From Chitinophaga pinensis (GTDB taxonomy: Bacteria > Bacteroidota > Bacteroidia > M30B66): a DNA stretch of 62,229 nucleotides. Shown piece by piece: positions 17,663-27,019 of this stretch (position 1 is the first letter of the stretch; every line of letters starts with the position of its first letter). The notes beneath the pieces were generated by a model. The model had not been told where the DNA came from. It did no database searches and was given only the letters and a program-made list of their open reading frames with translations. The position numbers and the translations under genes were made by a program. The DNA is taken from the NCBI GenBank assembly GCA_945883545.1, contig CAMCXT010000015.1, forward strand, positions 1 to 62,229, given 5' to 3'.

Positions 17663-18649
17663 ATGAAAATCCTTGCCTTTTCATTTCTTTATCTGTCTTT
17701 AACATCCTTATATTCACAGGCTAACGATTCGTTGTATCCAATAAAGGGGAGGAAGTACTTTTACTATATCGATGCTTCTTCCAAACCTGTAACCGAAGAA
17801 AAATTCACTATAGCCAGGCCTTTTCAAGATGGAATTGCAGTTGCATCTGATAAATCTACATCAGCACTTTTCGACCCTTTGCTTGGATTGGTCAATAATT
17901 CTGGCGAATGGATTACCAAAGTTGAATTTGAAAAAATTGAGGAGTTTCGCGAAGGTGTAGCGCCCGCAAAAAGAAAAGGCAAGTGGGGGCTTATTGCATC
18001 CGACGGAAAAGTAAGTATGCCTTTCACTTTCGATGAACTCGACAAGCCAAATGATGGATTGATCGGCGTTCGTGTCGGATTCAAATGGGGATACAGTGAT
18101 TATTTCGGGAACGTAAAATTGTCGCCTAAGTTCGACGAAGTAACTCCTTTTGAGCAGGGTAGGGCTCTTGTAAAATTAGGTAGCCGTTGGATTGTAATTG
18201 ACCAATCGGGAAAACAAGCCATCAAAGGCGATTGGGATTTCGCAAAGCAATACTCAGAAGGCATTGCTGCGGTAAAATACACAGGAGGTTTGTGGAATTT
18301 TATCGACACCGCAGCTCAACGATCATTCCCTGTGGCTTTTAAAGATGTTAGGCCATTCAAAGAAGGAAGAGCCGCTGTTTTGGTGGATGGCTATTGGGGA
18401 TTCATCGACCACAGCGGCAAAGAAGTTGTTCCTACAGTATATTTCAAAGTAGGCGATTTTTCTGAAGGTTACGCAGCTGTTCAATACAAAGGAAAATGGG
18501 GATATGTAGATCGATATGGCAAAGTAATCGTTCGTGCAATCTACAATCAAGCTGAACCATTTAAACATGGATTAGCCAGAGTAAAAGACAGCATTGGAAG
18601 ATACCACTACATCAATAACCAAGGCCTAATAGTCCATTCAGAGTATTAA
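17663..18649 (+). CDS. Secreted WG-repeat protein
   Basis: A 328-residue protein with an N-terminal signal peptide (MKILAFSFLYLSLTSLYSQA). The mature part is a chain of about seven WG repeats of roughly 45 residues, each with a hydrophobic strand containing Trp-Gly: KGKWGLIASDGK, GFKWGYSDYFGN, DGYWGFIDHSGKE and KGKWGYVDRYGK. This fold is common in Bacteroidota and its role is unknown; it may be a protein-binding surface in the periplasm or outside the cell. The ATG at 17663 overlaps nothing conserved; 97 bases separate it from ffh. The gene is convergent with argS, 6 bases between stops, and no terminator is visible there. Confidence 0.8.
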   Translation: MKILAFSFLYLSLTSLYSQANDSLYPIKGRKYFYYIDASSKPVTEEKFTIARPFQDGIAVASDKSTSALFDPLLGLVNNSGEWITKVEFEKIEEFREGVAPAKRKGKWGLIASDGKVSMPFTFDELDKPNDGLIGVRVGFKWGYSDYFGNVKLSPKFDEVTPFEQGRALVKLGSRWIVIDQSGKQAIKGDWDFAKQYSEGIAAVKYTGGLWNFIDTAAQRSFPVAFKDVRPFKEGRAAVLVDGYWGFIDHSGKEVVPTVYFKVGDFSEGYAAVQYKGKWGYVDRYGKVIVRAIYNQAEPFKHGLARVKDSIGRYHYINNQGLIVHSEY

Positions 18650-18655
18650 CAAAAA

Positions 18656-20539
18656 TTACATTCTTTCGGGCATTTCAATTCCCAATAATCCCATTGCTTT
18701 TTCTAAGGTCTGTCCAGTTTTTCTCGCCAGTTCAAGTCTGAATGATGCTAGATCTTTGTTTTCCTCTTTTAGAATGCTGAATTCATGGTAAAAGTGGTTG
18801 AATTGCTTGGCCAATTCGTAGGCATAATTAGCGACCAATGAAGGATTGTAGCTATCTGCTGATGCCTGAACTGTTTCATGAAACTGCTCGAGTGTCCTGA
18901 TTAATGTACGATGCGCTGGTTCGTTTTCTATTGATGAAGGATTGTATGATTCATCAAGGATTCCATGAGCTTTGCGTATCACGCTTTGAATTCGAGCAAA
19001 GCTATATTGGATGAATGGACCAGTGTTTCCATTGATATCTATCGATTCGGCAGGATTAAATACCATACGTTTTTTAGGATCTACCTTCAAAATGAAGTAT
19101 TTCAACGCTGCCATTCCGATTCGCTCATACAACTTCGTCAATTCATCGCTATTGCTGGTTTCTGTTTTCCCGAGCTCTTCCGATTTCTTTTTTGCCTCTA
19201 AAATGACTTCGTCGATCAGGTCATCGGCATCAACTACGGTTCCTTCGCGGGATTTCATTTTTCCAGTTGGAAGATCAACCATTCCATACGACAAATGGAA
19301 GATCCCATCAGCCCAAGCATATCCAAGTTTACGAAGAATTAGTTGCAGTACTTTGAAATGATAATCCTGCTCATTACCAACTACATACACATAGTTTCCT
19401 GCATGGTATTCTTCAGCTCTAAGCAATGCAGTGCCTAAATCTTGGGTCATGTATACTGAAGTGCCATCTGATCGAAGCAGAAGTTTGTGGTCGAGTCCCT
19501 CAGCGGTGAGGTCGATCCAAACTGAACCATCTTCTTTTTTATAAAGCACACCAGAACTCAAACCCGAATCAACCAGTTCTTTCCCTAATAGGTAGGTTTG
19601 AGATTCGTAATAGATTTTATCGAAGCTTACACCTAATCTTTTGTAGGTAACATCAAATCCTTGATACACCCAACCATTCATGGTTTTCCATAGTTGAATA
19701 GTTGCCTCATCTCCAGCTTCCCATTGCCGAAGCATTTCAGCCGCTTCTTTCATCAAAGCGGTTCCAGAATTGGCCAACAACTTTAATTCTCCTTTGAGCT
19801 CTTCCTTTTTTTCTGCAGTTGATTGATTGTATTTTTCGACAATCGCAGTGGCTTTCAAGGTTGATTTTTCATCTAAGTCGATGAAATCACCTGCTAGAAT
19901 TTTCGATAAAATGGGCTCCGACTGAATTTTTAATGCTTTGTCGAATTCAACATAGTATTTCCCAATCAAATGATCTCCTTTGATTCCAGATGATTCGGGC
20001 GTTTCGTTAAGTCCAGATTTTTGCCAAGCAATCATCGATTTACAAATGTGGATCCCTCGGTCATTCACGAGATTCACTTTGATCACCTTTCTACCTGATG
20101 CCTCAATAATGTTGGCAACTGCTGCGCCTAGTAAATTGTTTCTAACATGCCCAAGATGCAAGGGCTTGTTTGTGTTCGGAGATGAATATTCGATCATTAC
20201 CGGAGCTTTATTCAAATCGGGTTCAGTTGCATCTGCAGTGTACCCATTCAAGTAAGTGATCCAGAACTTGAAAGTTAAGTTAATATTAAGAAATCCGTTA
20301 GCTATATTATATGAGCCAGCTTCTGGATTTTCCATACAAAAAGCATCACCAATTTCTTGGGCTGTTTGAGCTGGAGTCTTTCCAGATAGCTTTGTTAAAC
20401 CAAAACAAACTAAGGTAAAGTCACCTTCAACGTCCTTCCTTGTTGGTTGAATAACCAATGGATTGCTTCCAGTATTTCCGTAAAGGCCAATTATGGTTTT
20501 GCCAAGCGCATTGCTCAGCCATTGTTCAGGTTTTATCAT
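18656..20539 (-). CDS. argS: Arginyl-tRNA synthetase
   Basis: A 627-residue class I synthetase that charges tRNA-Arg. It has the HIGH motif in SSPNTNKPLHLGHVRN, the KMSKS-equivalent GKMKSREGTVV, an N-terminal Arg-tRNA-synthetase additional domain, VGNEQDYHFKVL, and the C-terminal DALR anticodon-binding domain ending MGLLGIEMPERM. The HIGH motif reads HLGH and the KMSKS loop lacks the first lysine-serine order, as is usual in ArgRS. The start codon overlaps the arginase stop (ATGA), so the two are co-transcribed; this links arginine use in translation with arginine breakdown. Confidence 0.95.
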   Translation of the reverse strand: MIKPEQWLSNALGKTIIGLYGNTGSNPLVIQPTRKDVEGDFTLVCFGLTKLSGKTPAQTAQEIGDAFCMENPEAGSYNIANGFLNINLTFKFWITYLNGYTADATEPDLNKAPVMIEYSSPNTNKPLHLGHVRNNLLGAAVANIIEASGRKVIKVNLVNDRGIHICKSMIAWQKSGLNETPESSGIKGDHLIGKYYVEFDKALKIQSEPILSKILAGDFIDLDEKSTLKATAIVEKYNQSTAEKKEELKGELKLLANSGTALMKEAAEMLRQWEAGDEATIQLWKTMNGWVYQGFDVTYKRLGVSFDKIYYESQTYLLGKELVDSGLSSGVLYKKEDGSVWIDLTAEGLDHKLLLRSDGTSVYMTQDLGTALLRAEEYHAGNYVYVVGNEQDYHFKVLQLILRKLGYAWADGIFHLSYGMVDLPTGKMKSREGTVVDADDLIDEVILEAKKKSEELGKTETSNSDELTKLYERIGMAALKYFILKVDPKKRMVFNPAESIDINGNTGPFIQYSFARIQSVIRKAHGILDESYNPSSIENEPAHRTLIRTLEQFHETVQASADSYNPSLVANYAYELAKQFNHFYHEFSILKEENKDLASFRLELARKTGQTLEKAMGLLGIEMPERM

Positions 20540-21492
20540 GGTTTTGCGTTGAGTGCTGCATCAGTAGCCGCATCAAGTATCATAAAGGCAGTTTCTGCCA
20601 TTGAGTTTTCAGTGTCGAGTGTTGGATTGATTTCTACAATTTCAAAGCAACATACTTTGGGATTGCTGCATAGTCCAACCATTAATTCTCGTGCTTCTTT
20701 TGCTCTAAGTCCGTTGGGCACTGGTGTTCCAGTTCCTGTTGAAATTTTCGGATCGAGGCTATCAACATCAAATGACACATAAATACGATCGCAATGTGCG
20801 AGGTAGTCGAACGATTCTGCGATAATTTCTTCAACTCCTTTTTGGCGTAACTCTTTGGTGCTGATATTTTTAACTTTGTTTTTGGCAATTAAATGATCTT
20901 CTTGAGATTCTGTGTCTCTTACACCTATATATATGAGGTCGCGGTAATTGATCTTTGGAGAGACACCACCTGAAAGTTTGAGTTTCTCCCAAAGTTCGAT
21001 AGTTTTCTCATCCAATTCGTTGCTCTGCACTTCCAAGTTGTCTTCAGCCAAAGCAGTTGCAAGTGGCATTCCGTGCATGTTTCCAGAAGGAGTGGTGAAA
21101 GGCGAGTGCAAGTCAGCATGTGCATCAATCCAGATTACTCCGAGGATTTCTTCAGGAAATGCAGACTTGATTCCTGCAATTGTTCCACCAGCTGTACTAT
21201 GGTCTCCGGCCAAAACGATTGGGAATAGTTGATCCTTTTTAATCACTTTTGAAACTGCTTTTGCTAATCTTTCATAGATTTTAATGATACCTCTTATTCG
21301 CTTCGCATATTTGAACTTTACCTTCTCAAGTAGAAGCCAGTTCTCATCTACTACCTCTATAACTTCATGTCTTCTGAAGTAATCACTTTCCAAATCAATA
21401 GCTGCGATCTTCAAAGCATCTACCCCCAGACTGGCGCCACGGGTTCCAGCACCTAATTCTGAACGGACTAAAATAAGCCTTGCATTTCTCAT
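20536..21492 (-). CDS. Arginase (ureohydrolase family)
   Basis: A 318-residue ureohydrolase. The Mn2+-binding motifs are all present: AGDHSTAGG, WIDAHADLHSPFTTPSGNMHG and SFDVDSLDP, and the SGNxHGMPLA sequence resembles arginases more than agmatinases. The reaction splits arginine into ornithine and urea. Agmatinase or formimidoylglutamase activity is possible; the divergent arginine decarboxylase would make agmatine for the former. It is translated just upstream of argS with a 4-base overlap. Starts at the ATG at 21492. Confidence 0.8.
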   Translation of the reverse strand: MRNARLILVRSELGAGTRGASLGVDALKIAAIDLESDYFRRHEVIEVVDENWLLLEKVKFKYAKRIRGIIKIYERLAKAVSKVIKKDQLFPIVLAGDHSTAGGTIAGIKSAFPEEILGVIWIDAHADLHSPFTTPSGNMHGMPLATALAEDNLEVQSNELDEKTIELWEKLKLSGGVSPKINYRDLIYIGVRDTESQEDHLIAKNKVKNISTKELRQKGVEEIIAESFDYLAHCDRIYVSFDVDSLDPKISTGTGTPVPNGLRAKEARELMVGLCSNPKVCCFEIVEINPTLDTENSMAETAFMILDAATDAALNAKP

Positions 21493-21540
21493 ATATCTGG
21501 TTTAGTTACATTTCTCTGATGATCGTATAAGTAACTTACT

Positions 21541-21548
21541 TACTTTTG
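21541..21548 (+). promoter_or_regulatory. -7 box of the arginine decarboxylase gene
   Basis: TACTTTTG matches TAnnTTTG exactly, 39 bases before the ATG. It is the same octamer, followed by CAAT, that sits before rpmH at 51418. The -33 region has only TCTG at 21515-21518. Confidence 0.5.
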
Positions 21549-21587
21549 CAATACAAAATACTCTAACCCAACAAACTTTGCCCTTCA

Positions 21588-23000
21588 ATGGATATGAAAA
21601 ACAAATACGAAGACCTGATTAAGCAGACTTTTGAGTTTCCACAGCCAGGTTTCGATGTTCAGGACAATGAGTTACATTTTAATGGTATTCCACTGATGGA
21701 TGTCATTGAACAGTACGGAACGCCCCTAAAAATCTCGTATTTGCCGAAAATCAGCGAACAGATTCAAAAGGCAAAAATAATGTTTAATGTGGGAATGGCA
21801 AAGGCCGACTACAAAGGCAAGTACGTTTACTGCTATTGCACCAAGAGTTCTCAGTTTTCATTTGTCTTAGAAGAGGTATTAAGTAACGATGTTCACATCG
21901 AAACTTCTTCAGCCTATGATATGCCTATTATTAAGGAGTTAAATGCACGTGGATTGTTGCCAAAAGACAAATACATTATTTGCAATGGCTACAAAAGACC
22001 AATGTACCAGGAGTTTATTGTAGAACTGAAAAATGAAGGATTTGAGAACCTGATCCCGATTTTAGATTCTAAGAATGAAATCAATTACTACAAAGAACAC
22101 CTGAAAGGGCAAACCAAAATAGGTATTCGTATCGCATCAGAAGAAGAACCAACGTTTGAATTTTATTCTTCAAGACTTGGTATCCGATACAAAGACATTC
22201 TTCAATTTTATGAAGAACAAATCAAACCAGATTCAAGGTTTGAACTTAAAATGTTGCATTTCTTTATCAATTCAGGGATTCGCGACAATGTTTATTACTG
22301 GAGCGAACTATCGAAGTGTTTGCAAGTTTATTGCGACCTGAAAAAGATCTGTCCAGAGTTAGATTCTCTCAATATTGGTGGTGGTTTGCCTATCAGAAAT
22401 TCACTCGCATTTGAATTCGATTACGAATACATGGTGGAGGAAATTATTCGTCAGATCAAGGCATTCTGTAACCAACAAGGAGTTGATGAGCCCAATATTT
22501 TTACTGAGTTTGGCTCATTTACAGTTGGAGAAAGTGGAGCAACTTTGTTTTCAATTATCGATCTAAAACAACAGAATGATACTGAAAGTTGGTACATGAT
22601 CGATAGCTCATTCATCACTACGCTTCCCGACACTTGGGGAATTAACCAGCGTTTTATTTTGCTTGCCATTAACCATTGGAACACAGAATATAAGCGTGTC
22701 AATTTGGGTGGTTTAACTTGCGATTCGCTCGATTATTACAACGCTGAAGCTCATATTTCACAAGTCTTTCTGCCAAAAGTGGAGGAGGAAGAAATTCTTT
22801 CAAATCCACTGTATATAGGTTTCTTCCACACAGGAGCATACCAAGAATCTCTTGGAGGTTATGGCGGAATTCAACACTGCCTGATTCCAGCACCTAAGCA
22901 TGTGATAATTTCTAAGGATGAAAATGGAGAGTTAAGCACATACATCTTTGGAAAGGAACAAAGCTATAAGTCGATGCTAAAAACGCTTGGTTATTTTTAA
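21588..23000 (+). CDS. speA: Arginine decarboxylase, fold-type III PLP enzyme
   Basis: A 470-residue Bacteroidota-type arginine decarboxylase related to diaminopimelate/ornithine decarboxylases. The PLP lysine is expected in YCYCTKSSQF (K86); ETSSAYDM, LHFFINSGIRDN, LNIGGGLPIRNS (glycine-rich phosphate loop) and FTEFGSFTVGESG follow, and FFHTGAYQESLGG holds the late substrate-binding residues. It turns arginine into agmatine for polyamine synthesis. It is divergent from arginase-argS, and a small secreted protein gene begins 10 bases after its stop. A second ATG is present two codons downstream. The agmatine-consuming genes are not in view. Confidence 0.87.
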   Translation: MDMKNKYEDLIKQTFEFPQPGFDVQDNELHFNGIPLMDVIEQYGTPLKISYLPKISEQIQKAKIMFNVGMAKADYKGKYVYCYCTKSSQFSFVLEEVLSNDVHIETSSAYDMPIIKELNARGLLPKDKYIICNGYKRPMYQEFIVELKNEGFENLIPILDSKNEINYYKEHLKGQTKIGIRIASEEEPTFEFYSSRLGIRYKDILQFYEEQIKPDSRFELKMLHFFINSGIRDNVYYWSELSKCLQVYCDLKKICPELDSLNIGGGLPIRNSLAFEFDYEYMVEEIIRQIKAFCNQQGVDEPNIFTEFGSFTVGESGATLFSIIDLKQQNDTESWYMIDSSFITTLPDTWGINQRFILLAINHWNTEYKRVNLGGLTCDSLDYYNAEAHISQVFLPKVEEEEILSNPLYIGFFHTGAYQESLGGYGGIQHCLIPAPKHVIISKDENGELSTYIFGKEQSYKSMLKTLGYF

Positions 23001-23010
23001 TCTTCTGGTG

Positions 23011-23670
23011 ATGAAACCGGCAATAGTTTTCCTTCTTTTTCTCTTCTCATCTATCTCCTCAATTGCACAGTCTTTCGAAGGAAGGATTGTCTACAAAATC
23101 AACATCAAAGGCGATTTTTCACCTCAAGAAAAAATGATGCTTCCAAATGAGGCAAAGTTGTTTACTAAAGGCGATCAATCACGCATGGAGATGAGTTTGG
23201 GTTTAGGAATGAGTACCACGACTATTTCTAATTTAAAAACCGGAGATGCAATCTCTTTAATGAATTTTCTAGGCTCAAAGTATGCGATAGAATCGAAAGG
23301 AGTAGATGAAAATCGAGATGAGTATATGAAGAATGCTAATCTTGAGATCACTAAAGAGAGTAAAGCAATTGCAGGGTATACTTGCAAAAAGGCTATAGTT
23401 TCTTATACTGATCCTCAAACAAAAAACACTACCGAAATCGAGGTTTGGTTTACCACAGAATTGAATTTCAACAATGATTTTGTAAAAGGACCGTTTCAGA
23501 AAATTGAGGGCGCAATGCTTGAATTCAATTTGTTACAACAAGGCATCAATATGAATTTTCAAGCTACCTTGGTTAGCTTAGAAAAAGTAAACGATAGGCA
23601 ATTTGAAGTTCCAGATGGATACAAGAAATTGACCCAAGATGAATTAATGAAAATGATGGGTGGGAAGTAA
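23011..23670 (+). CDS. Secreted DUF4412-like protein
   Basis: A 219-residue protein with a signal peptide (MKPAIVFLLFLFSSISSIAQ). The mature part begins SFEGRIVYKINIKG and later has SRMEMSLGLGMSTTTIS, AGYTCKKAIVSYTD and EVWFTTELNFNNDFVKGPF, a pattern of DUF4412/GLPGLI-type periplasmic beta proteins. Function unknown. The frame opens at a TTG/ATG upstream at 22987, but this would overlap the decarboxylase; the ATG at 23011 yields the signal peptide. Probably co-transcribed with speA and ended by the terminator at 23695. Confidence 0.75.
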   Translation: MKPAIVFLLFLFSSISSIAQSFEGRIVYKINIKGDFSPQEKMMLPNEAKLFTKGDQSRMEMSLGLGMSTTTISNLKTGDAISLMNFLGSKYAIESKGVDENRDEYMKNANLEITKESKAIAGYTCKKAIVSYTDPQTKNTTEIEVWFTTELNFNNDFVKGPFQKIEGAMLEFNLLQQGINMNFQATLVSLEKVNDRQFEVPDGYKKLTQDELMKMMGGK

Positions 23671-23694
23671 TTTTTACTGTTGATAAAACTGTAG

Positions 23695-23720
23695 AAAAGC
23701 CTTCACTCGAGGGCTTTTTT
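23695..23720 (+). terminator. Terminator after the speA unit
   Basis: AAAAGCCTTC (23695-23704) pairs with GAGGGCTTTT (23709-23718) around the 4-base loop ACTC, with one T-G pair, then T to 23720. Confidence 0.85.
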
Positions 23721-23730
23721 CATATCTGTA

Positions 23731-23753
23731 TGTAACGAATTTTGTACGTTACA
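23731..23753 (+). promoter_or_regulatory. Inverted repeat just upstream of ftsK
   Basis: TGTAACG (23731-23737) and CGTTACA (23747-23753) are perfect 7-base inverted arms with a 9-base spacer, ending 19 bases before the ftsK ATG. A -7-like GAATTTTG (23737-23744, one mismatch) lies inside. It could be an operator overlapping the promoter; there is no T-run, so it is not a terminator. Confidence 0.35.
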
Positions 23754-23772
23754 GAATAATCCAATCGAACCT

Positions 23773-26355
23773 ATGGCTTTAAAGGCAAACAGACTAAAAT
23801 CAGAAGGAACTGAGGCAGCGCCTGATCCTGGCAAAAAGCCAGGGAACGGAACAGCTAAGTCTGGCAAGCCAAAATCGCCAGCAACCAGCTTCTTGGATAT
23901 TTTTCGATCCGAAAGATTCGTGAGAATTACCGGGCTATTCTTGCTGTTGTTTTCATTGTTCTTGCTTTTTGCCTTCGTGTCACACTTTTTTAATTGGCGC
24001 CACGATTTCGATAAGGTAAGCGATGTGCCTTGGTTTGATCTAATGTCGGACAATAAAACTGAGGTTAGTAATAGGATGGGAGAAATCGGCGCGCTGATGT
24101 CATTTTTCTTTATTCACCAGTGGTTCGGAATATCAGCCATCCTCATTCCATTTTATGTCTTTTTGGTGGCATTCAAAATGTTCTTTAATATCACTCTGCT
24201 TCCAATGTGGAAGACATTCACATACTCGCTTTTCGCTCTGGTCTTCGTCTCTGTTACATGTGCATTGCTTTTCAATGAAGATTTAATGTATGGAGGCTTT
24301 GGTTTCCATTTGTTCGATTATATCAGGTCGATTTTAGGTAAGCCCGGAGTAGTACTAATATTGGTTTTTTCTCTGGTGGTTTTCTTAATGTTGGCGTTTG
24401 ATTTTAACTTCAAACTTCCTGAGAAAGGCGCTTTAGCATCAGATCATTCGGTTCAGGAAATGCCTCAAGCTGCGGCAGGAAATAAAATGCGCGGTGGCTT
24501 GTTCGGAAAAAAGGATGAAACTGAAGAGGAGTTAATTGAAGAGGATGATGTAACCGACGACGACGACGAGTTGGAAGAGGATGAGCAGCCTTGGATAGAT
24601 GAAGTTCCTGAGACTATAGAATTAACTGCTGGTAAGGCGGTTTCAGCATCTGCTCACGCTGGTGCAATGCCGACGTTAGAAATCAATATGCCTGATTTTC
24701 CAGAGGAAGCAGAGGAAGTTATCCCACAAAAAACTGATCCAGAGCCAATTGAATTGTCAGAACCGACTTTGTTAACCGAGGAGGATAAAGAAAGAATGAA
24801 CCTTACGGCCGTTCTCGGAGAAAACCAAGAATTCGACTTGGGTGATTATGATCCAACGCTTGACCTTTCTTCTTATCAATATCCAGGGGCCGATTTGTTG
24901 GAAAACCACGGTTCCAATAAAGCCAAAGTTGACAAGGCTGAATTGGAAGCTAACTCAAATCGAATCATCGAAACGTTAAAGAGTTACAACATTGAAATTG
25001 CTAAGATTAGCGCTAGCGTTGGTCCAACTGTAACCTTGTACGAAATTATTCCTGCAGCAGGTGTTCGAATTTCCAAGATTAAAAATCTTGAAGACGATAT
25101 CGCGCTAAGTCTTTCGGCTTTGGGTATCAGGATTATCGCACCGATGCCCGGAAAGGGTACAATTGGAATTGAGGTGCCAAACCAAAATCCTGAAATTGTT
25201 GCCATGAAGACACTCATTACCAGTGAGAAATTCATGAATACAACCATGGATTTACCGGTTGCACTTGGAAAAACAATTTCCAATGAGAATTTCGTTGCCG
25301 ACTTGGCAAAGATGCCTCACCTGCTCATGGCGGGTGCCACCGGACAAGGAAAGTCGGTTGGTTTGAATGCCATTCTTGTTTCTCTGCTCTATAAAAAGCA
25401 CCCTTCACAAATCAAGTTCGTACTTGTAGATCCCAAAAAGGTAGAGCTCACCCTTTTCAATAAAATTGAACGCCATTTCTTGGCCAAACTCCCTAACAAC
25501 GAGGATGCAATTATCACCGATGTTAAAAAGGTTGTTTATACTCTCAATTCTTTGTGTGTGTTGATGGATCAACGCTATGAGTTGTTGAAGATGGCCATGG
25601 TGAGAAATATCAAGGAGTATAATGCCAAATTCTTAAGCCGAAAACTCAATCCAAAACTCGGTCACCACTTCATGCCTTACATTGTTTTGGTTGTGGATGA
25701 GTTTGCAGATTTGATTATGACTGCTGGGAAGGAAGTAGAACTTCCAATTGCAAGATTGGCCCAATTGGCTCGTGCAATCGGAATTCACTTGATCATTGCA
25801 ACCCAGCGACCTTCGGTGAATATTATCACCGGAACAATCAAAGCCAATTTCCCAGCGCGAATCGCATTCCGTGTAACTTCTAAAATCGACTCTAGAACAA
25901 TCCTCGATTCGGGTGGAGCCGACCAGTTAATAGGTCGAGGAGATATGTTGTTTTCAACAGGTAGCGATCTGATTCGTCTTCAATGTCCATTTGTTGATAC
26001 CCCTGAAGTTGATAAGATTTGCGATTTTATTGGTGGACAAAGAGGGTATCCATCTGCATTTATTCTTCCAGAATACATCGACGAAAATGCTGAACATGAA
26101 GAAGATTTTGACATTGGCGACCGCGATTCGATGTTTGAAGATGCGGCTAAAATTGTTGTAAATCATCAGCAAGGTTCAGCCTCTTTGCTACAGCGAAAGC
26201 TGAAACTTGGCTACAATCGCGCAGGTCGAATTGTAGATCAATTAGAAAAAGCCGGAATTATCGGGCCATTCGAAGGAAGTAAAGCGCGAAAAGTTTTGTT
26301 CAGCGATATTACTTCATTGGAACAGTTTTTGAAAAGTCAGAATAACGATCTTTGA
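23773..26355 (+). CDS. ftsK: DNA translocase FtsK/SpoIIIE
   Basis: An 860-residue septal DNA pump. The N-terminal ~220 residues include four membrane helices; an acidic, Glu/Asp-rich linker (about 240-350, for example EEDDVTDDDDELEEDEQ) follows; the motor has Walker A GATGQGKSVG (from residue 521), LVDPKKVELT, Walker B VLVVDEFADLIM, and ATQRPSVNIITG; the C-terminal gamma winged helix has SLLQRKLKLGYNRAGRIVDQLE. It moves DNA at the division septum toward XerCD/dif sites. It is followed 4 bases later by lolA, an unusual but recurrent pairing in Bacteroidota. A 7-base inverted repeat lies just upstream. Confidence 0.95.
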   Translation: MALKANRLKSEGTEAAPDPGKKPGNGTAKSGKPKSPATSFLDIFRSERFVRITGLFLLLFSLFLLFAFVSHFFNWRHDFDKVSDVPWFDLMSDNKTEVSNRMGEIGALMSFFFIHQWFGISAILIPFYVFLVAFKMFFNITLLPMWKTFTYSLFALVFVSVTCALLFNEDLMYGGFGFHLFDYIRSILGKPGVVLILVFSLVVFLMLAFDFNFKLPEKGALASDHSVQEMPQAAAGNKMRGGLFGKKDETEEELIEEDDVTDDDDELEEDEQPWIDEVPETIELTAGKAVSASAHAGAMPTLEINMPDFPEEAEEVIPQKTDPEPIELSEPTLLTEEDKERMNLTAVLGENQEFDLGDYDPTLDLSSYQYPGADLLENHGSNKAKVDKAELEANSNRIIETLKSYNIEIAKISASVGPTVTLYEIIPAAGVRISKIKNLEDDIALSLSALGIRIIAPMPGKGTIGIEVPNQNPEIVAMKTLITSEKFMNTTMDLPVALGKTISNENFVADLAKMPHLLMAGATGQGKSVGLNAILVSLLYKKHPSQIKFVLVDPKKVELTLFNKIERHFLAKLPNNEDAIITDVKKVVYTLNSLCVLMDQRYELLKMAMVRNIKEYNAKFLSRKLNPKLGHHFMPYIVLVVDEFADLIMTAGKEVELPIARLAQLARAIGIHLIIATQRPSVNIITGTIKANFPARIAFRVTSKIDSRTILDSGGADQLIGRGDMLFSTGSDLIRLQCPFVDTPEVDKICDFIGGQRGYPSAFILPEYIDENAEHEEDFDIGDRDSMFEDAAKIVVNHQQGSASLLQRKLKLGYNRAGRIVDQLEKAGIIGPFEGSKARKVLFSDITSLEQFLKSQNNDL

Positions 26356-26359
26356 TGCC

Positions 26360-27007
26360 ATGAAAAATAATCTCATTCTTTGTTTTCTATTGTTTGTTTC
26401 TGCTGGTCTACTTAATGCTCAGCAGGATAAGAAAGCCAAGCAGATACTAGATAAATTGAGCGCTAAAACACGCTCTTACAGTGCAATTAAAGCTGATTTT
26501 TCCTATTCACTTGTAAACAAGGATCGAAAAATCAACAAAGTTCAAAATTGGAAATTATGGCTCAAGGGCGAAAATTACAGACTTGACATGGGCGATCAAT
26601 TGTTGATCAGTGATGGCAAGGTTGTTTGGAAAATCTTAAAAGCCGATAAAGAGGTAGAAATCAGTTTGCCAACTTCTGGTGAGGATGCTCTTAATCCTAA
26701 GAATGTATTTACGATGTACGAGAAGGGATTTAAAAACAAATACATCAAAGAAGGTAAAGTCGGAACAAAAGCGGTTCACATCATTGAATTGTATCCATTA
26801 ACTCCCAAAACGAAAGACTATAATACCATTCGACTTTATATTGATAAAGCACAAATTCAGGTGATTAAATCTGAGATTGTAGGGAATAACGGAAACCTTT
26901 ACACATACGATATCAAAAAGTTTACTGTAAACGAAACATCAGCAGCAGGATTTTTCACCTTTAGTAAAACAGAATTTCCAGGCTTCGAGGTAAACGATTT
27001 GAGATAA
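26360..27007 (+). CDS. LolA-like outer-membrane lipoprotein carrier
   Basis: A 215-residue periplasmic protein: signal peptide MKNNLILCFLLFVSAGLLNA, then QQDKKAKQILDKLSAKTRSYSAIKADFSY, WLKGENYRLDMGDQLLISDGKVVWKI and ELYPLTPKTKDYNTIRLYID, the LolA half-barrel layout. LolA carries lipoproteins from LolCDE to the outer membrane; the partner permease is suggested by the fragment at 1-338. It is 4 bases after ftsK, so co-transcribed. The terminator for this unit lies inside the convergent hemF coding end (27036-27066). Confidence 0.8.
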   Translation: MKNNLILCFLLFVSAGLLNAQQDKKAKQILDKLSAKTRSYSAIKADFSYSLVNKDRKINKVQNWKLWLKGENYRLDMGDQLLISDGKVVWKILKADKEVEISLPTSGEDALNPKNVFTMYEKGFKNKYIKEGKVGTKAVHIIELYPLTPKTKDYNTIRLYIDKAQIQVIKSEIVGNNGNLYTYDIKKFTVNETSAAGFFTFSKTEFPGFEVNDLR

Positions 27008-27019
27008 CTGGAATTCAGT

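Noticed and set aside
17566-17664. Upstream extension of Ffh by 33 codons
   Set aside because: The extra residues are not conserved in SRP54 and overlap the start of the divergent WG-repeat gene; the ATG at 17565 begins the normal N domain.
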